DNA from: an uncultured Porphyromonadaceae bacterium
GTDB taxonomy: Bacteria > Bacteroidota > Bacteroidia > Bacteroidales > Muribaculaceae
Length of the DNA stretch: 64,000 bases
Reading direction: 5' to 3'
Assembly: GCA_937892215.1 (NCBI GenBank)
Contig: CALAVE010000026.1
Coordinates: 1 to 64,000 of the forward strand
Part shown: piece after piece, positions 43,009 through 52,366 of the stretch
Layout: each line of letters begins with the position of its first letter
Numbering within the stretch: position 1 is the stretch's first letter
Made by a program: the position numbers and the translations under genes
The notes under the pieces: model-generated
Database searches by the model: none
What the model was told of the DNA's origin: nothing
The model's input: only the letters and a program-made list of their open reading frames with translations

Positions 43009-46000
43009 TTATTTGTGGCAGATGTCGGCGAAACGGCAGTATGAGCAGTGGTGGTTGCTGGTGTCGGCGGTTTGCGGGAAGTTGCCGCTTCTCAGCCTTT
43101 CGAGGACAAGAACCATATTCTCGATGAAATCCTTGTTGAGTTCGCATTCGCGAGTGATGGTGACTTGCTTTGAAGCGCGAGGTTTGCCGAAGGCGACCCT
43201 GAAATCATCGTTGCGAAGAGAATAGATTATGGGCTGAACCTCGTCCACTTCGGGGTGGAGTTGCAGGTATGCGTTGCAGTAGAGTAATAACTGTAGTATG
43301 GCCTTTTTCCGTTTTTCCCTTTCGGATGTGAAGAGTTCAGAGATATCGGCGAAAGAGGTTTTGTCGGAGCCGGTCTTGTAGTCAATGATTCTGACGGGTC
43401 CGGTTCCGTTGATTCGGTCGATTCGGTCGGCTCGGAACTGGAAGTTGAAGTCAATGTCGCCAATCTTAAGATTCAGATAGTGAGGTGACTCGCACTCAAG
43501 AACCTGAATGAAGGCCGAATCTCCACCGCTTTGCCGGAGCAGTTGCCGGTCTTGATTGATGGCATTCATAGCGTAGAGTTTCAGTGCTTCAAAGATGATG
43601 ACAGCCTGTCCGGTGAGCGGCTCGTGGTGCCGTTCGGGCGGACGTTTCATGAAAGAGCGGTTGATGTTACGCTTGATAGCCGTGTCGAGTTTGCCAGCAG
43701 AAATGAAATGATTAATGTCTTTTAGAGAAACGTAGTGCGGCGACGAGCAGCCATCTGGGAAGTAAAGGTCGTTGAGCGAATCGTGTACGATGGTGCCGAA
43801 GGTGGCCGCATCCATGAAGTCGGACTCGGGGTTGTCGTTATTGAATCCGCAGATGTTTTGCAGGTAGAACTGCAGAGGGCAATTGATGAAATTGTTGATG
43901 GAACTGGCTGAGAGCATTTTTACGCCATTAAGTCGCGGGTCATCGCTCTGAGAGGCGAGAGCAATGTCGTTATCGGTGCGGAAATATGCGTCGGCCTTGT
44001 AGGTGTCGTGCAGAGTGACGTCGTATTCTGAGGTGGGCTCCTGATGCAGAGAAATTTCGCGGTAGGTGATATCCGCATTGTAAACCTGTCGCAGTTGCCT
44101 GATGAATCGCGATGGCTCGCTGGAGCCGAAAGCCTGAGTGGCACTGTTGTGGATGAGCCACACATTAGAAGCACGGCAAATCATACGGTAGAAGTAGTAG
44201 GTGGAGGCCTCTTCCTGCGCCTCGACAGTGGGCAGCCCGTAGGCACGGCGTAGCAGATGAGGTATGAAAGACGGCTTGAAAGCGTTTTTGTGCGGGAAGA
44301 CACGCTCGTTGACCGAAAGGATGACAATGTTGCTGAAGTCGAGAGAACGAGTTTCGAGAGTTCCCATGATTTGGAGCCCCTGCAGCGGTTCGCCCTCTAA
44401 AGGAATGCTCATTACGGCCGAAAGTCGCTCGATGATGCTGAGCACACTCATTTCTGACATCTTGATGTCAAATCGAAGAACAACGCTATGCAACTGAGCC
44501 AAGATGGCGACAAACTGGTCGATGAAAGCACACTGTAGCGGTAGCGCCATGCGAGGCGCATCGTCGTCGGCTGATGAATCCTGCGGTGTGCTGTCGCTGA
44601 TGATGGATTGCCTAATGTCGGCGGCGAGGTCGCTCAGCGACGAGATGAATCGCAGCGTTTCGGCGGCCGAATCGTTCTCGTCAATGACAGAGAACAGACA
44701 TTCCAGCGGAGAGCCAGCAAACATCTGAGCGGGGACGTCGAGGATAAATTCGTCGTCGATTTTATGGAGAATGGGAGTGACCACCGCATTGTAGTTGGAG
44801 CGAATGACCGGATGAGAGAGCACATCCTTGACAAAGTCGCGGAAGAAAGCCCAGTTTTCGCCGCGTCGGCGGGCGGCGATGTGCATGCGCGCGACGGTGC
44901 GAATGAGCGACATGATGTCGCTGTTGCGGAGCGGATAGCCCATGGTGACGTTAACCTTGCTGACGTTGTGGGGCAAGGCGTTGATGAGCGGTAGCAGCAG
45001 GTTCTCGTCGGGCAGCACCACAGCCGTGTCGGGCACGTTGTCACTATAAGGGATTTCCTTGCTCTGGTCGCTGAGGAGTCGTGCCACATAGTGTGCCTGT
45101 CCGATGTTAGAAGGAACGGCTACGGAGTGGATGGTGGCCGGGAATGAAGATATTTCCTGCGGCTGAAAGTCCTGCGGCATGGGGAAGGCCTCGCGGTTGG
45201 CGGTGATGTGGCGAGCACCGCAGTTTCCCTGGTTCTTGAGAGCCGGCGATGCGTCGTCCCAGAAGAAGTCGGCAACATTTTTCTGTTTCAGGTATTTGAA
45301 CAGTTGCTGCTCGCACTTGGAAATGATGTTGAACCCAACGAATACATATCGCTTGAAAGGAAGGTGCTCGGCATCAAAGTCCCTGATGATTTCCACCGCG
45401 TCGCGATAAGTCTTACCCTCGTAGGAGAGATTCTCGCGGGTGAGGCTGTCGCGGAAAGCGTTGTAGAGGCGGAGCATACTGTTCCAGAGAGCGTTGTACT
45501 TGTCGGTGACGCTACTGTCTTGCCCGCCTTGGAGATGTTTCCAGAAACTTTCTTCGTCGGAAGGGGAGTTGATGTTGATATTGAGGTATCGGATGAGGAT
45601 ATCCTTAACGTCGTCGGGGATATAGTCGGTGCCAATCTCGCGCAGAGAGGCCGCGTTGGAGAAAAGTTGAGAGGGGTCGATGAGGTACTTGTCGGTCTCG
45701 TTGAAGTCGCTGAGGACCACGTTCCCCCAGAAGATGAACCTGTCGAAAGGGTAGTCCTTGTCGGTCTGTCCGGACAGTTGCAGATAGCAGCGGTAGAGGA
45801 TGAAGAGCGCCTCGACTTGAGAGGCCGGAGTCTGCCCGGTGATGTCGCTCATGAAGTCGGTGATGTTAGTCACCTGCGGAGTTATAACGGGTTTGTCCGA
45901 GAGAATGCAGTCGGAGAGTTCCTTGAGGAAGAACGTACCGCTTCGGCGGTTAGGGAAAACGAAGCAGTAGCGGTAAAGTTCGGGGTCGTTTTTAGATATG

Positions 46001-46086
46001 TAATACTGCGCAACTTGCCTGAGGAACGGTGTGAGTTCGGCGGAGTGTTGTTGCTGAGTTTGTGCTGCGGTGGGGTTTGTATTCAT
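43009..46086 (-). CDS. addB: AddB-type PD-(D/E)XK exonuclease subunit
   Basis: A 1025-residue protein of the RecB/AddB nuclease class. The N-terminal half is helicase-like without a good Walker A. The C-terminal nuclease carries FGTIVHDSLNDLYF, RADRIDRI and IIDYKTGSDKT (metal-binding Asp and the catalytic Asp-x-Lys). Cysteines in FINCPLQFYL and in CSYCRFADICHK match the four ligands of the AddB iron-sulfur cluster. It would repair double-strand breaks with AddA, which is not in this window. It follows holB by 16 bases, so they are co-transcribed. Confidence 0.82.
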   Translation of the reverse strand: MNTNPTAAQTQQQHSAELTPFLRQVAQYYISKNDPELYRYCFVFPNRRSGTFFLKELSDCILSDKPVITPQVTNITDFMSDITGQTPASQVEALFILYRCYLQLSGQTDKDYPFDRFIFWGNVVLSDFNETDKYLIDPSQLFSNAASLREIGTDYIPDDVKDILIRYLNININSPSDEESFWKHLQGGQDSSVTDKYNALWNSMLRLYNAFRDSLTRENLSYEGKTYRDAVEIIRDFDAEHLPFKRYVFVGFNIISKCEQQLFKYLKQKNVADFFWDDASPALKNQGNCGARHITANREAFPMPQDFQPQEISSFPATIHSVAVPSNIGQAHYVARLLSDQSKEIPYSDNVPDTAVVLPDENLLLPLINALPHNVSKVNVTMGYPLRNSDIMSLIRTVARMHIAARRRGENWAFFRDFVKDVLSHPVIRSNYNAVVTPILHKIDDEFILDVPAQMFAGSPLECLFSVIDENDSAAETLRFISSLSDLAADIRQSIISDSTPQDSSADDDAPRMALPLQCAFIDQFVAILAQLHSVVLRFDIKMSEMSVLSIIERLSAVMSIPLEGEPLQGLQIMGTLETRSLDFSNIVILSVNERVFPHKNAFKPSFIPHLLRRAYGLPTVEAQEEASTYYFYRMICRASNVWLIHNSATQAFGSSEPSRFIRQLRQVYNADITYREISLHQEPTSEYDVTLHDTYKADAYFRTDNDIALASQSDDPRLNGVKMLSASSINNFINCPLQFYLQNICGFNNDNPESDFMDAATFGTIVHDSLNDLYFPDGCSSPHYVSLKDINHFISAGKLDTAIKRNINRSFMKRPPERHHEPLTGQAVIIFEALKLYAMNAINQDRQLLRQSGGDSAFIQVLECESPHYLNLKIGDIDFNFQFRADRIDRINGTGPVRIIDYKTGSDKTSFADISELFTSEREKRKKAILQLLLYCNAYLQLHPEVDEVQPIIYSLRNDDFRVAFGKPRASKQVTITRECELNKDFIENMVLVLERLRSGNFPQTADTSNHHCSYCRFADICHK

Positions 46087-46102
46087 GGGAGAGGACGGGT
46101 GC

Positions 46103-47221
46103 TTATTTCTTGATTAGGAGTGTGATTTTGACGGCGAGGTCGAAAAGGACTATTTTTGCGTTGGCGTTGCGTTGTATGTCGCTCTCGGCTCGTGAGAACT
46201 CGGCAATCATCTGCTCAACGTTCTGCTCATTGATGAACGGAGCGAAACGGGTGCTGAACTGCTGTTCCTCGCGAGTGAGGTAATTGAGCTGAGGCACTTT
46301 CAGGTTGTAGATGAAATTTTCTCGAACCATACGTGCGCAGTAGATGAGGAAGCGGCGTGCCTTCTCGCGCTTGAAGTCGGCAATCTGCTCGCTCCACGTT
46401 TTGAGTGACTTGAGGTCGCGCAGGTAGGCGAGGCGCATCAGCTGCACGAATTTCTCGTGGAAGGCCTTTGTCTCGCTGGACGCCTCCAGATTCTGGAGCG
46501 CCTGCTTGACGTTGCCGTCGGCTGCCGCGGCAGCGACGAGAGCGTCGTTATAGTCGGTTCCAAGCGAGGCGGCAAAATACCGCGCAATCTGTTCCACCGA
46601 CGGTCGTCGCAGTTCAATTCTCTGAGTGCGCGAGAAGATGGTGGGTAGAATCTCCTTGGCATTGTTGCTGACGAGGATGAATATGCTATCGGGGTCGGGC
46701 TCTTCGATGAGTTTGAGAAGCTTGTTGGCGCAAGCCTCGTTCATTTTCTCGGGTAGCCACATGATGAGAATCTTATACTTGGCTGTGAAGGAAGAAAGAC
46801 TCATCTTGCGAAGTATGGAGTTACTCTCGGCGGCATAGATGAGCGGCTGCGCGTTCTCGTTCTTGAGCAGAGCGAGCCAGTACTCGTAGTTCTCGATGGG
46901 GCTTTCTGTGATGAACTTACGCCACTCGTCGATGAAGAGGTCGCTGGTGGTGTTCTCGCCCTTTCCTGTGACGGGGAAGGAGAAGAACGTGTCGCCGTGA
47001 TTGAGCGACTGGTGCTGAAGGCAAGATGGGCAGCGGCCGCAGCTGTCGCCGTGTTCGCGGTTGGTACAGTGGATGTACTGTGCTGTGGCACGCGCCAGCG
47101 CCAACTTGGGAATTCCCGGGTCGCCGTGCAGTAGCAGCGCGTGCGGGATGTGGTCGGAATCAACGACACGCCTGATTTGTTCGATGGCCTTTTCGTTGCC
47201 TATTATGTCGCTAAATTTCAT
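46103..47221 (-). CDS. holB: DNA polymerase III delta-prime subunit
   Basis: A 372-residue clamp-loader subunit. The start HALLLHGDPGIPKLALAR corresponds to the P-loop but lacks the usual Gly-Lys-Thr, as is normal for delta-prime, which does not need to hydrolyse ATP. A zinc module CGRCPSCLQH preceded by a Cys (IHCTNREHGDS) and the sensor-1-like region KLLKLIEEPDPDSIFILVSNN are present. It loads the sliding clamp at the replication fork. A promoter lies on the minus strand at 47249-47279, shared region with divergent fba. Confidence 0.88.
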   Translation of the reverse strand: MKFSDIIGNEKAIEQIRRVVDSDHIPHALLLHGDPGIPKLALARATAQYIHCTNREHGDSCGRCPSCLQHQSLNHGDTFFSFPVTGKGENTTSDLFIDEWRKFITESPIENYEYWLALLKNENAQPLIYAAESNSILRKMSLSSFTAKYKILIMWLPEKMNEACANKLLKLIEEPDPDSIFILVSNNAKEILPTIFSRTQRIELRRPSVEQIARYFAASLGTDYNDALVAAAAADGNVKQALQNLEASSETKAFHEKFVQLMRLAYLRDLKSLKTWSEQIADFKREKARRFLIYCARMVRENFIYNLKVPQLNYLTREEQQFSTRFAPFINEQNVEQMIAEFSRAESDIQRNANAKIVLFDLAVKITLLIKK

Positions 47222-47248
47222 AGAAATCGGGATTTTGTATTATAGATG

Positions 47249-47279
47249 CAAAATTAGTGATAAAAGAAGTTTATGCAAA
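47249..47279 (-). promoter_or_regulatory. Promoter for holB-addB
   Basis: On the minus strand TTTG (47276-47279), a 19-base spacer and TAATTTTG (47249-47256) lie 27 bases upstream of the holB start. Confidence 0.65.
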
Positions 47280-47319
47280 GGATATACCAGAAAAAGTTAT
47301 GAAAATGGTGGAGAAGTAA

Positions 47320-47351
47320 GTTGCGAGAAAGTGGATTTTTTATTAAATTTG
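47320..47351 (+). promoter_or_regulatory. Promoter for fructose-bisphosphate aldolase
   Basis: GTTG (47320-47323), a 20-base spacer and TAAATTTG (47344-47351) precede the start codon at 47402 by 50 bases. Confidence 0.65.
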
Positions 47352-47401
47352 CGGATAGTTAAGAAAAACATTAGTAACAGTTAAATAAAAAACGGATTAA
47401 A

Positions 47402-48400
47402 ATGGTAAGTTTTAAGGATTTAGGCCTTGTGAACACCCGTGAGATGTTTGCGAAGGCGATTGACGGCGGATATGCAATTCCGGCATTCAACTTTAACAAC
47501 ATGGAGCAGCTGCAGGCAATAATCAAGGCTTCGGCTGAGACAAAGTCACCGGTGATACTTCAGGTGTCGAAGGGTGCCCGTAACTATGCTAACCAGACAC
47601 TTCTTCGCTACATGGCAGAGGGAGCAGTGGAGTATGCAAAGGAACTGGGCTGGGAGAATCCTCAGATAGTTCTTCACCTGGACCACGGCGACAGCTATGA
47701 GTTGTGCAAGAGTTGCGTTGACTTCGGTTTCTCGTCGGTGATGATAGACGCATCGTCGCTTCCGTTTGAGGAGAACATAGCGCTGACGAAGAAGGTTGTG
47801 GAGTACGCTCACCAGTTTGATGTGACCGTTGAGGCAGAGCTGGGCGTGCTGGCCGGCGTGGAGGATGAGGTTCAGAGCGAAGTATCGCACTACACCAAGC
47901 CCGAGGAGGTGATAGAGTTCGCTACCCGCACGGGCTGCGATTCACTTGCAATCTCGATAGGTACGAGCCACGGCGCATACAAGTTCAAGCCAGAGCAGTG
48001 CACGCGTGACCCGAAGACAGGTAAGCTGGTTCCCCCGCCACTGGCATTCGACGTTCTGGACGCAATCATGGAGAAACTTCCGGGCTTCCCCATCGTGCTT
48101 CACGGCTCGTCTTCAGTGCCTCAGGAGTATGTGGACATGATTAACAAGTACGGCGGCAAGTTGCCCGACGCGGTGGGTATCCCCGAGGAGCAACTGCGCA
48201 AGGCTGCCAAGAGCGCTGTGTGCAAGATTAACATTGACAGTGACTCACGTCTGGCCTTCACGGCAGCCGTACGCAAGGTGTTTGCCGAGAAGCCGGAAGA
48301 GTTTGACCCGCGCAAGTACTGTGGCCCGGCTCGCGATGAGATGGAGCGCCTGTACAAGCACAAAATCATTGAAGTGCTGGGCAGCGACGGCAAGGCATAA
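47402..48400 (+). CDS. fba: Class II fructose-1,6-bisphosphate aldolase
   Basis: A 332-residue zinc aldolase of glycolysis and gluconeogenesis, which interconverts fructose-1,6-bisphosphate with dihydroxyacetone phosphate and glyceraldehyde-3-phosphate. Metal and substrate motifs are clear: VLHLDHGDSYE (catalytic Asp and zinc His), EAELGVLAGVEDE (Glu), IGTSHGAYKF and VLHGSSSVP (His). Codon use is that of a well-expressed gene, and it has its own promoter. A long GC-rich hairpin lies downstream. Confidence 0.95.
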   Translation: MVSFKDLGLVNTREMFAKAIDGGYAIPAFNFNNMEQLQAIIKASAETKSPVILQVSKGARNYANQTLLRYMAEGAVEYAKELGWENPQIVLHLDHGDSYELCKSCVDFGFSSVMIDASSLPFEENIALTKKVVEYAHQFDVTVEAELGVLAGVEDEVQSEVSHYTKPEEVIEFATRTGCDSLAISIGTSHGAYKFKPEQCTRDPKTGKLVPPPLAFDVLDAIMEKLPGFPIVLHGSSSVPQEYVDMINKYGGKLPDAVGIPEEQLRKAAKSAVCKINIDSDSRLAFTAAVRKVFAEKPEEFDPRKYCGPARDEMERLYKHKIIEVLGSDGKA

Positions 48401-48442
48401 AAGCGAAAAAAAGCCCATTGCGGCATGCTGAAAACTACAAGA

Positions 48443-48492
48443 CTGCGAACGACGCAAACAGCCCTAAAACGGCCGGGAGCGTACGTTCGCAG
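48443..48492 (+). other. GC-rich hairpin after fba
   Basis: Bases 48443-48455 pair with 48479-48492 (13 bp with one bulged A), enclosing a smaller CGGCC-type stem. There is no T-run after it, so it is either a stabilising 3-prime hairpin or a weak terminator for fba. Confidence 0.45.
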
Positions 48493-48566
48493 TGCGTTTC
48501 GAGGATGAGGTGAGAGAGGTCGCGAAGGTGCGCCGGTGGCTATGTGAGGGAAAAGTGGAAAATAGC

Positions 48567-48598
48567 CTTGACAAAGGTGGCGAAAATGTGTAACTTTG
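48567..48598 (+). promoter_or_regulatory. Promoter for the alpha-L-fucosidase gene
   Basis: CTTG (48567-48570), a 20-base spacer and TAACTTTG (48591-48598), 68 bases before the start at 48667. Confidence 0.65.
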
Positions 48599-48666
48599 CA
48601 AACGAAAAAACAAGTGTAATAAATCCGAGTGACTGATTCGGGATAAAGAGACTAAAAATTATTCTT

Positions 48667-49995
48667 ATGAAAACTTCTGGAACAATATTGCGACTAATGA
48701 TGGTGCTTGCTGTGATGCTGCAGGTGCAAGTAATGAACGCACAGGCCGACGCAGCGTATGTGCCAACTGCGGAGAATCTGGCCGCTCGCGAGTCGTTTAT
48801 GAACGACCGCTTCGGGATATTTATCCACTGGGGACTGTACAGCATGTTCGGTCACGGGGAGTGGTACCAGTACAAGGAGGACATCGACTACCGCGAGTAT
48901 CAGAAGGGCATGGACGCGTTCTACCCCGCGAAGTTCAATGCCGACGAGTGGGTGAAGTTCCTGAAGGATTGCGGCGCTCGCTACATCACCATTACGAGCC
49001 GTCATCACGAGGGCTTCTCGATGTGGGATACGGACCAGAGCAAGTTCAAAATAACCAACACGCCACTGGGGCGGGACGTGCTGAAGGAACTGGCCGATGC
49101 CTGCGCGCGCCACGGCATGAAACTGGGCTTCTACTACTCGCACATAGACTGGCACACACCCGACTACCCTGTGGGAAAACACGGCAAGATGCTGGGACGT
49201 GAAAACAAGCCGAACTGGGCTCGCTACTACACGTTTATGAACAACCAACTCACGGAGTTGCTGACGGGCTATGGGAAAGTGAACTGCATCTGGTTCGACG
49301 GAATGTGGGAGCACGGCGGTGAGGCCGAGCCTTTCGACTGGCAACTGGATGAGCAATATAAACTGATTCACCGTTTGCAGCCGGCTTGCCTGGTGATAAA
49401 CAATCACCACGAGGCAGTGATTCCGGGAGAGGACGTGCAGACGTGGGAGCGTGACCTGCCGGGCGAGAACAAGAACGGCCATGCTGGAATGGACATGGGC
49501 GCTCTGCCGCTGGAGACAGCCACGACGATGTGTGACCATGACAACTGGGGTTATGACCTGAGCGAGTATGGTAAATTCCGCAGCAGCAAGGAACTGATTC
49601 AACTGCTTGTGCGCACAGCGGCCAAGGATGCCAATCTGCTGCTGAACATAGGTCCGCGCCCCGACGGCAAGATTCCGGAGGAGGCTATGGAGCGCCTTCA
49701 CGACATAGGCTCGTGGCTTAAGGTGAACGGAGAGACAATCTACGGCACGCGCGGCGGCAGTATAGGCGACGGGGAACACTATGTATCGACCACTAAGGGC
49801 AAGCACATCTATCTGCACTTTATCAAGGGCGGCTTGAAGGAGGTGAGTTTTGAGGTTGACGGACAAGTGGCAAGCATAGTGCCGCTGGGCAGCAATCAGA
49901 AGATAGAGTTCAAGCAAAAAGGTCGCGAGGTGAAGATGAAAGTGATGTATCCGAGCACCGCCACGGATTATATAGTGGATGTGGTGCTGAAGTGA
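48667..49995 (+). CDS. Exported GH29 alpha-L-fucosidase
   Basis: A 442-residue enzyme with a signal peptide (about 1-27, ending MNAQA). GH29 hallmarks include FGIFIHWGLYSMFGHGEWYQ, ITSRHHEGFSMWDT and the catalytic nucleophile Asp in VNCIWFDGMWEH. A C-terminal beta domain (about 365-442) completes the fold. It releases alpha-linked fucose, for example from mucin or human-milk glycans, in the periplasm. It stands alone without SusCD partners. Confidence 0.9.
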   Translation: MKTSGTILRLMMVLAVMLQVQVMNAQADAAYVPTAENLAARESFMNDRFGIFIHWGLYSMFGHGEWYQYKEDIDYREYQKGMDAFYPAKFNADEWVKFLKDCGARYITITSRHHEGFSMWDTDQSKFKITNTPLGRDVLKELADACARHGMKLGFYYSHIDWHTPDYPVGKHGKMLGRENKPNWARYYTFMNNQLTELLTGYGKVNCIWFDGMWEHGGEAEPFDWQLDEQYKLIHRLQPACLVINNHHEAVIPGEDVQTWERDLPGENKNGHAGMDMGALPLETATTMCDHDNWGYDLSEYGKFRSSKELIQLLVRTAAKDANLLLNIGPRPDGKIPEEAMERLHDIGSWLKVNGETIYGTRGGSIGDGEHYVSTTKGKHIYLHFIKGGLKEVSFEVDGQVASIVPLGSNQKIEFKQKGREVKMKVMYPSTATDYIVDVVLK

Positions 49996-50067
49996 CGTGG
50001 TAACGCATGAAAGCCGCGATGGAATGAAAAAAGGTGGTGAAAGGTGGCGAGAATAGAGAAAAATTGC

Positions 50068-50075
50068 TACATTTG
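50068..50075 (+). promoter_or_regulatory. -7 box upstream of the VanZ gene
   Basis: TACATTTG matches TAnnTTTG, 87 bases before the start codon at 50163. The -33 position is not clear. Confidence 0.45.
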
Positions 50076-50162
50076 CATATCTAATTAACAATAGGGTCGA
50101 GACTGAAATGGTAGTCGAGACATTAAGGAATTATTTATAGATATAAAAATCAGGGAATTTAA

Positions 50163-50714
50163 ATGAAGAAGTTTATTCTGGCAATACCTGTGGGGATACC
50201 ATCGCTAATAATGCTTGCGGCGGTTGCCTATTTGTCACTTGCTCCGAATCCGCTGCCTATGGACGATAGATTGTTGTTTCCGGGCTCGGATAAGTTGGCG
50301 CATGTGTTGCTGTATTTTGTTACGGTGTGTGTGCTGATTTTGGACTTTGCGAAGTGGCGTCTGCCTCACCATGTGAAGCTTGAGAAGATGCTGGCTATTA
50401 CGTCGTTTGCGATTGTTTTTGGCGCGGTTATGGAAACCGGTCAACTGGCGATGCGTGTGGGTCGCTCATTTGAGTTGGTGGATATTTTGTGTGATGCTGT
50501 GGGTGCGATAGCGGGTTTTTTGTTTATTAAATACTGGTTTATGCACAAGTTCCGCAAGATATTTTATTACTCAATGCGCAAGCATAAGTATCACGGCTCG
50601 CAAGAGAAGCATGTGAGCGAGAAGAAAGTGCGTGCGAGGGTGGCTGAGCGCCAGGAAGAGCTGAAGGCTCGGATAGAGCAGATGGCGCAGGAAGACTCGG
50701 AGAATGAGTCTTGA
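50163..50714 (+). CDS. VanZ-family membrane protein
   Basis: A 183-residue protein with four membrane helices in the first 125 residues and the VanZ pattern: a first-helix SLAPNPLP motif, GSDKLAHVLLYFV with the conserved Asp-Lys-x-x-His, and RSFELVDILCDAVGAIAG. Residues 130-183 are a charged cytoplasmic tail. VanZ itself gives low-level teicoplanin resistance by an unknown route; Bacteroidota members have no proven role. Confidence 0.82.
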   Translation: MKKFILAIPVGIPSLIMLAAVAYLSLAPNPLPMDDRLLFPGSDKLAHVLLYFVTVCVLILDFAKWRLPHHVKLEKMLAITSFAIVFGAVMETGQLAMRVGRSFELVDILCDAVGAIAGFLFIKYWFMHKFRKIFYYSMRKHKYHGSQEKHVSEKKVRARVAERQEELKARIEQMAQEDSENES

Positions 50715-50762
50715 ACAGGGGGACAAAAGTGAGAATATAACGCAGGGGCGGAACCGGAGTGG

Positions 50763-51554
50763 TTAGCGTCCATGCGTTTTTTTGTATCCGTGCTCGAGTC
50801 TGTATTTCCTTACGTCGGCAAAGAGGTCGGTTGCGTAAACGAACTGGTTGAGGTCGTCGTTATCGACGCTATAGATTTCGTCTTTGTTTCCAATCCATCC
50901 GACGTGTCCTTTGTTAATGAAGACGATGTTTTCGCCGATTCCCATGACGGAGTTCATGTCGTGGGTGTTGATGATGGTGGTGATGCCGTACTCGTGTGTG
51001 ATGTCGCTAAGCAGGTCGTCGATGACGATAGAAGTTTTGGGGTCGAGTCCTGAGTTGGGTTCGTCGCAGAAGAGGTACTTGGGGTTAAGAGCGATGGCGC
51101 GCGCGATGGCAGCTCGTTTCTGCATTCCTCCGCTAAGTTCGGCGGGGTACTTGTCTTCTGAGCCGGAGAGGTTTACCCTGTCGATGCAGAAGTGTGCGCG
51201 TTCGATTTGTTCTTCGGGGGTGAGTTTTGAGAACATTCTCAGAGGGAAGAGTACGTTACCGATAACGGTTTCGCTGTCGAAAAGCGCTGAGCCTTGGAAA
51301 AGCATACCGATTTCTTTTCGAATTTCTTTCATCTGGTTTTGTGCCATTTGAGTGATGTCTCGCCCGTCGTAAAGGATTTCGCCGTGGTCGGGTTTGAAAA
51401 GTCCGACTATGTTTTTCACGAGTACTGTCTTGCCGGATCCGCTCTGTCCGATAATGAGGTTAGTTTTTCCGTCGTAGAACTTGGCGCTGACGTCGAAAAG
51501 AATCTGTCGTGTTCCGTTGTCGAAGAACTTGTCGATATGTTTTACTTCAATCAT
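50763..51554 (-). CDS. mlaF: MlaF-type ABC transporter ATPase
   Basis: A 263-residue ABC ATPase with Walker A (GQSGSGKTV near 38), the signature LSGGMQKRAAIAR, Walker B (YLFCDEPNSGLDP) and the H-loop (INTHDMNS). The sequence around the signature is that of Mla phospholipid transporters, and the MlaE-type permease lies immediately upstream (25-base gap), so the pair powers lipid movement between the membranes. The MlaD lipoprotein is not adjacent in this window. The convergent VanZ gene ends 48 bases away. Confidence 0.88.
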   Translation of the reverse strand: MIEVKHIDKFFDNGTRQILFDVSAKFYDGKTNLIIGQSGSGKTVLVKNIVGLFKPDHGEILYDGRDITQMAQNQMKEIRKEIGMLFQGSALFDSETVIGNVLFPLRMFSKLTPEEQIERAHFCIDRVNLSGSEDKYPAELSGGMQKRAAIARAIALNPKYLFCDEPNSGLDPKTSIVIDDLLSDITHEYGITTIINTHDMNSVMGIGENIVFINKGHVGWIGNKDEIYSVDNDDLNQFVYATDLFADVRKYRLEHGYKKTHGR

Positions 51555-51579
51555 GTTGATGTGTATCTGTGTGGTGGAG

Positions 51580-52320
51580 TTATTGTAACATTAATTTTGT
51601 GAGAATCACGTCGGCGACGAGAATCATGATGTTGCTCATGACCACCGCATCGGTGCTGGCCTGTCCGACTTCAACGGAGCCACCCTTGACGGTGTATCCG
51701 TAGAAGGCTGAGATGCTGGAGATGATGTAGGCAAAGAAGAGTGACTTGATTAGCGCGAACCAGACGTACCATTCGATGAACTGAGTCTGGATACCGTAGA
51801 TGTATGTATCTACATCCACGATGTCGGTGAGTACGCAGATGAAGTATCCGCCGAAAAGGCTGGTGCCCATGCAGATGATGACCATGAAAGGCATGATTGT
51901 GATGAGTCCGAGGACCTTGGGCATAACAAGGAAGTTGGCCGAATTGATGCCCATTATTTCGAGAGCATCGATTTGCTCAGTGACTCTCATGGTTCCGATT
52001 TCGGAGGCGATGTTAGAGCCTATTTTACCTGATAGGATGAGGCAAAGAATGGAAGACGAGAACTCGAGGAGAATGATTTCTCGAGTGGTCATACCGACGG
52101 AGTATCGGGGGAATATGGGGTTGGATATGTTGAGTTTGATAAGTATTGTACACAGAGAGCCTATGAACAGTGATACGATGAGAATCAGTGGTATGGAGTC
52201 GATACCGAGTTTGTACATCTCGTTGACGTACCGTTTGAAGAATTCTTTCCATTTTTCCGGTACTCCGATGCTGTGGAACATGAAAGTGCAGTAAGTTCCG
52301 AATTTCTCTAATGCTAACAT
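51580..52320 (-). CDS. mlaE: MlaE-type lipid transporter permease
   Basis: A 246-residue inner-membrane protein of the MlaE/YrbE family with about five helices. The conserved ELGPVLT-type region appears as EIGTMRVTEQIDALEIMGIN, followed by VMPKVLGLITIMPF; the C-terminal VADVILTKLM is also typical. It forms the membrane core of the Mla complex that keeps outer-membrane lipid asymmetry. mlaF follows 25 bases later. Confidence 0.88.
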   Translation of the reverse strand: MLALEKFGTYCTFMFHSIGVPEKWKEFFKRYVNEMYKLGIDSIPLILIVSLFIGSLCTILIKLNISNPIFPRYSVGMTTREIILLEFSSSILCLILSGKIGSNIASEIGTMRVTEQIDALEIMGINSANFLVMPKVLGLITIMPFMVIICMGTSLFGGYFICVLTDIVDVDTYIYGIQTQFIEWYVWFALIKSLFFAYIISSISAFYGYTVKGGSVEVGQASTDAVVMSNIMILVADVILTKLMLQ

Positions 52321-52366
52321 TTCAATTATAAAGATTGAATTTAATTAATAATCTAAGTTAAGTGTC

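Noticed and set aside
45208..46113. Plus-strand open frame of 301 codons
   Set aside because: Antisense to addB; Val/Glu-rich mirror composition and no recognisable domain.
46103..47221. Loss of the P-loop in holB as a sign of a broken gene
   Set aside because: Delta-prime subunits commonly have a non-functional P-loop; the zinc module and length are normal.
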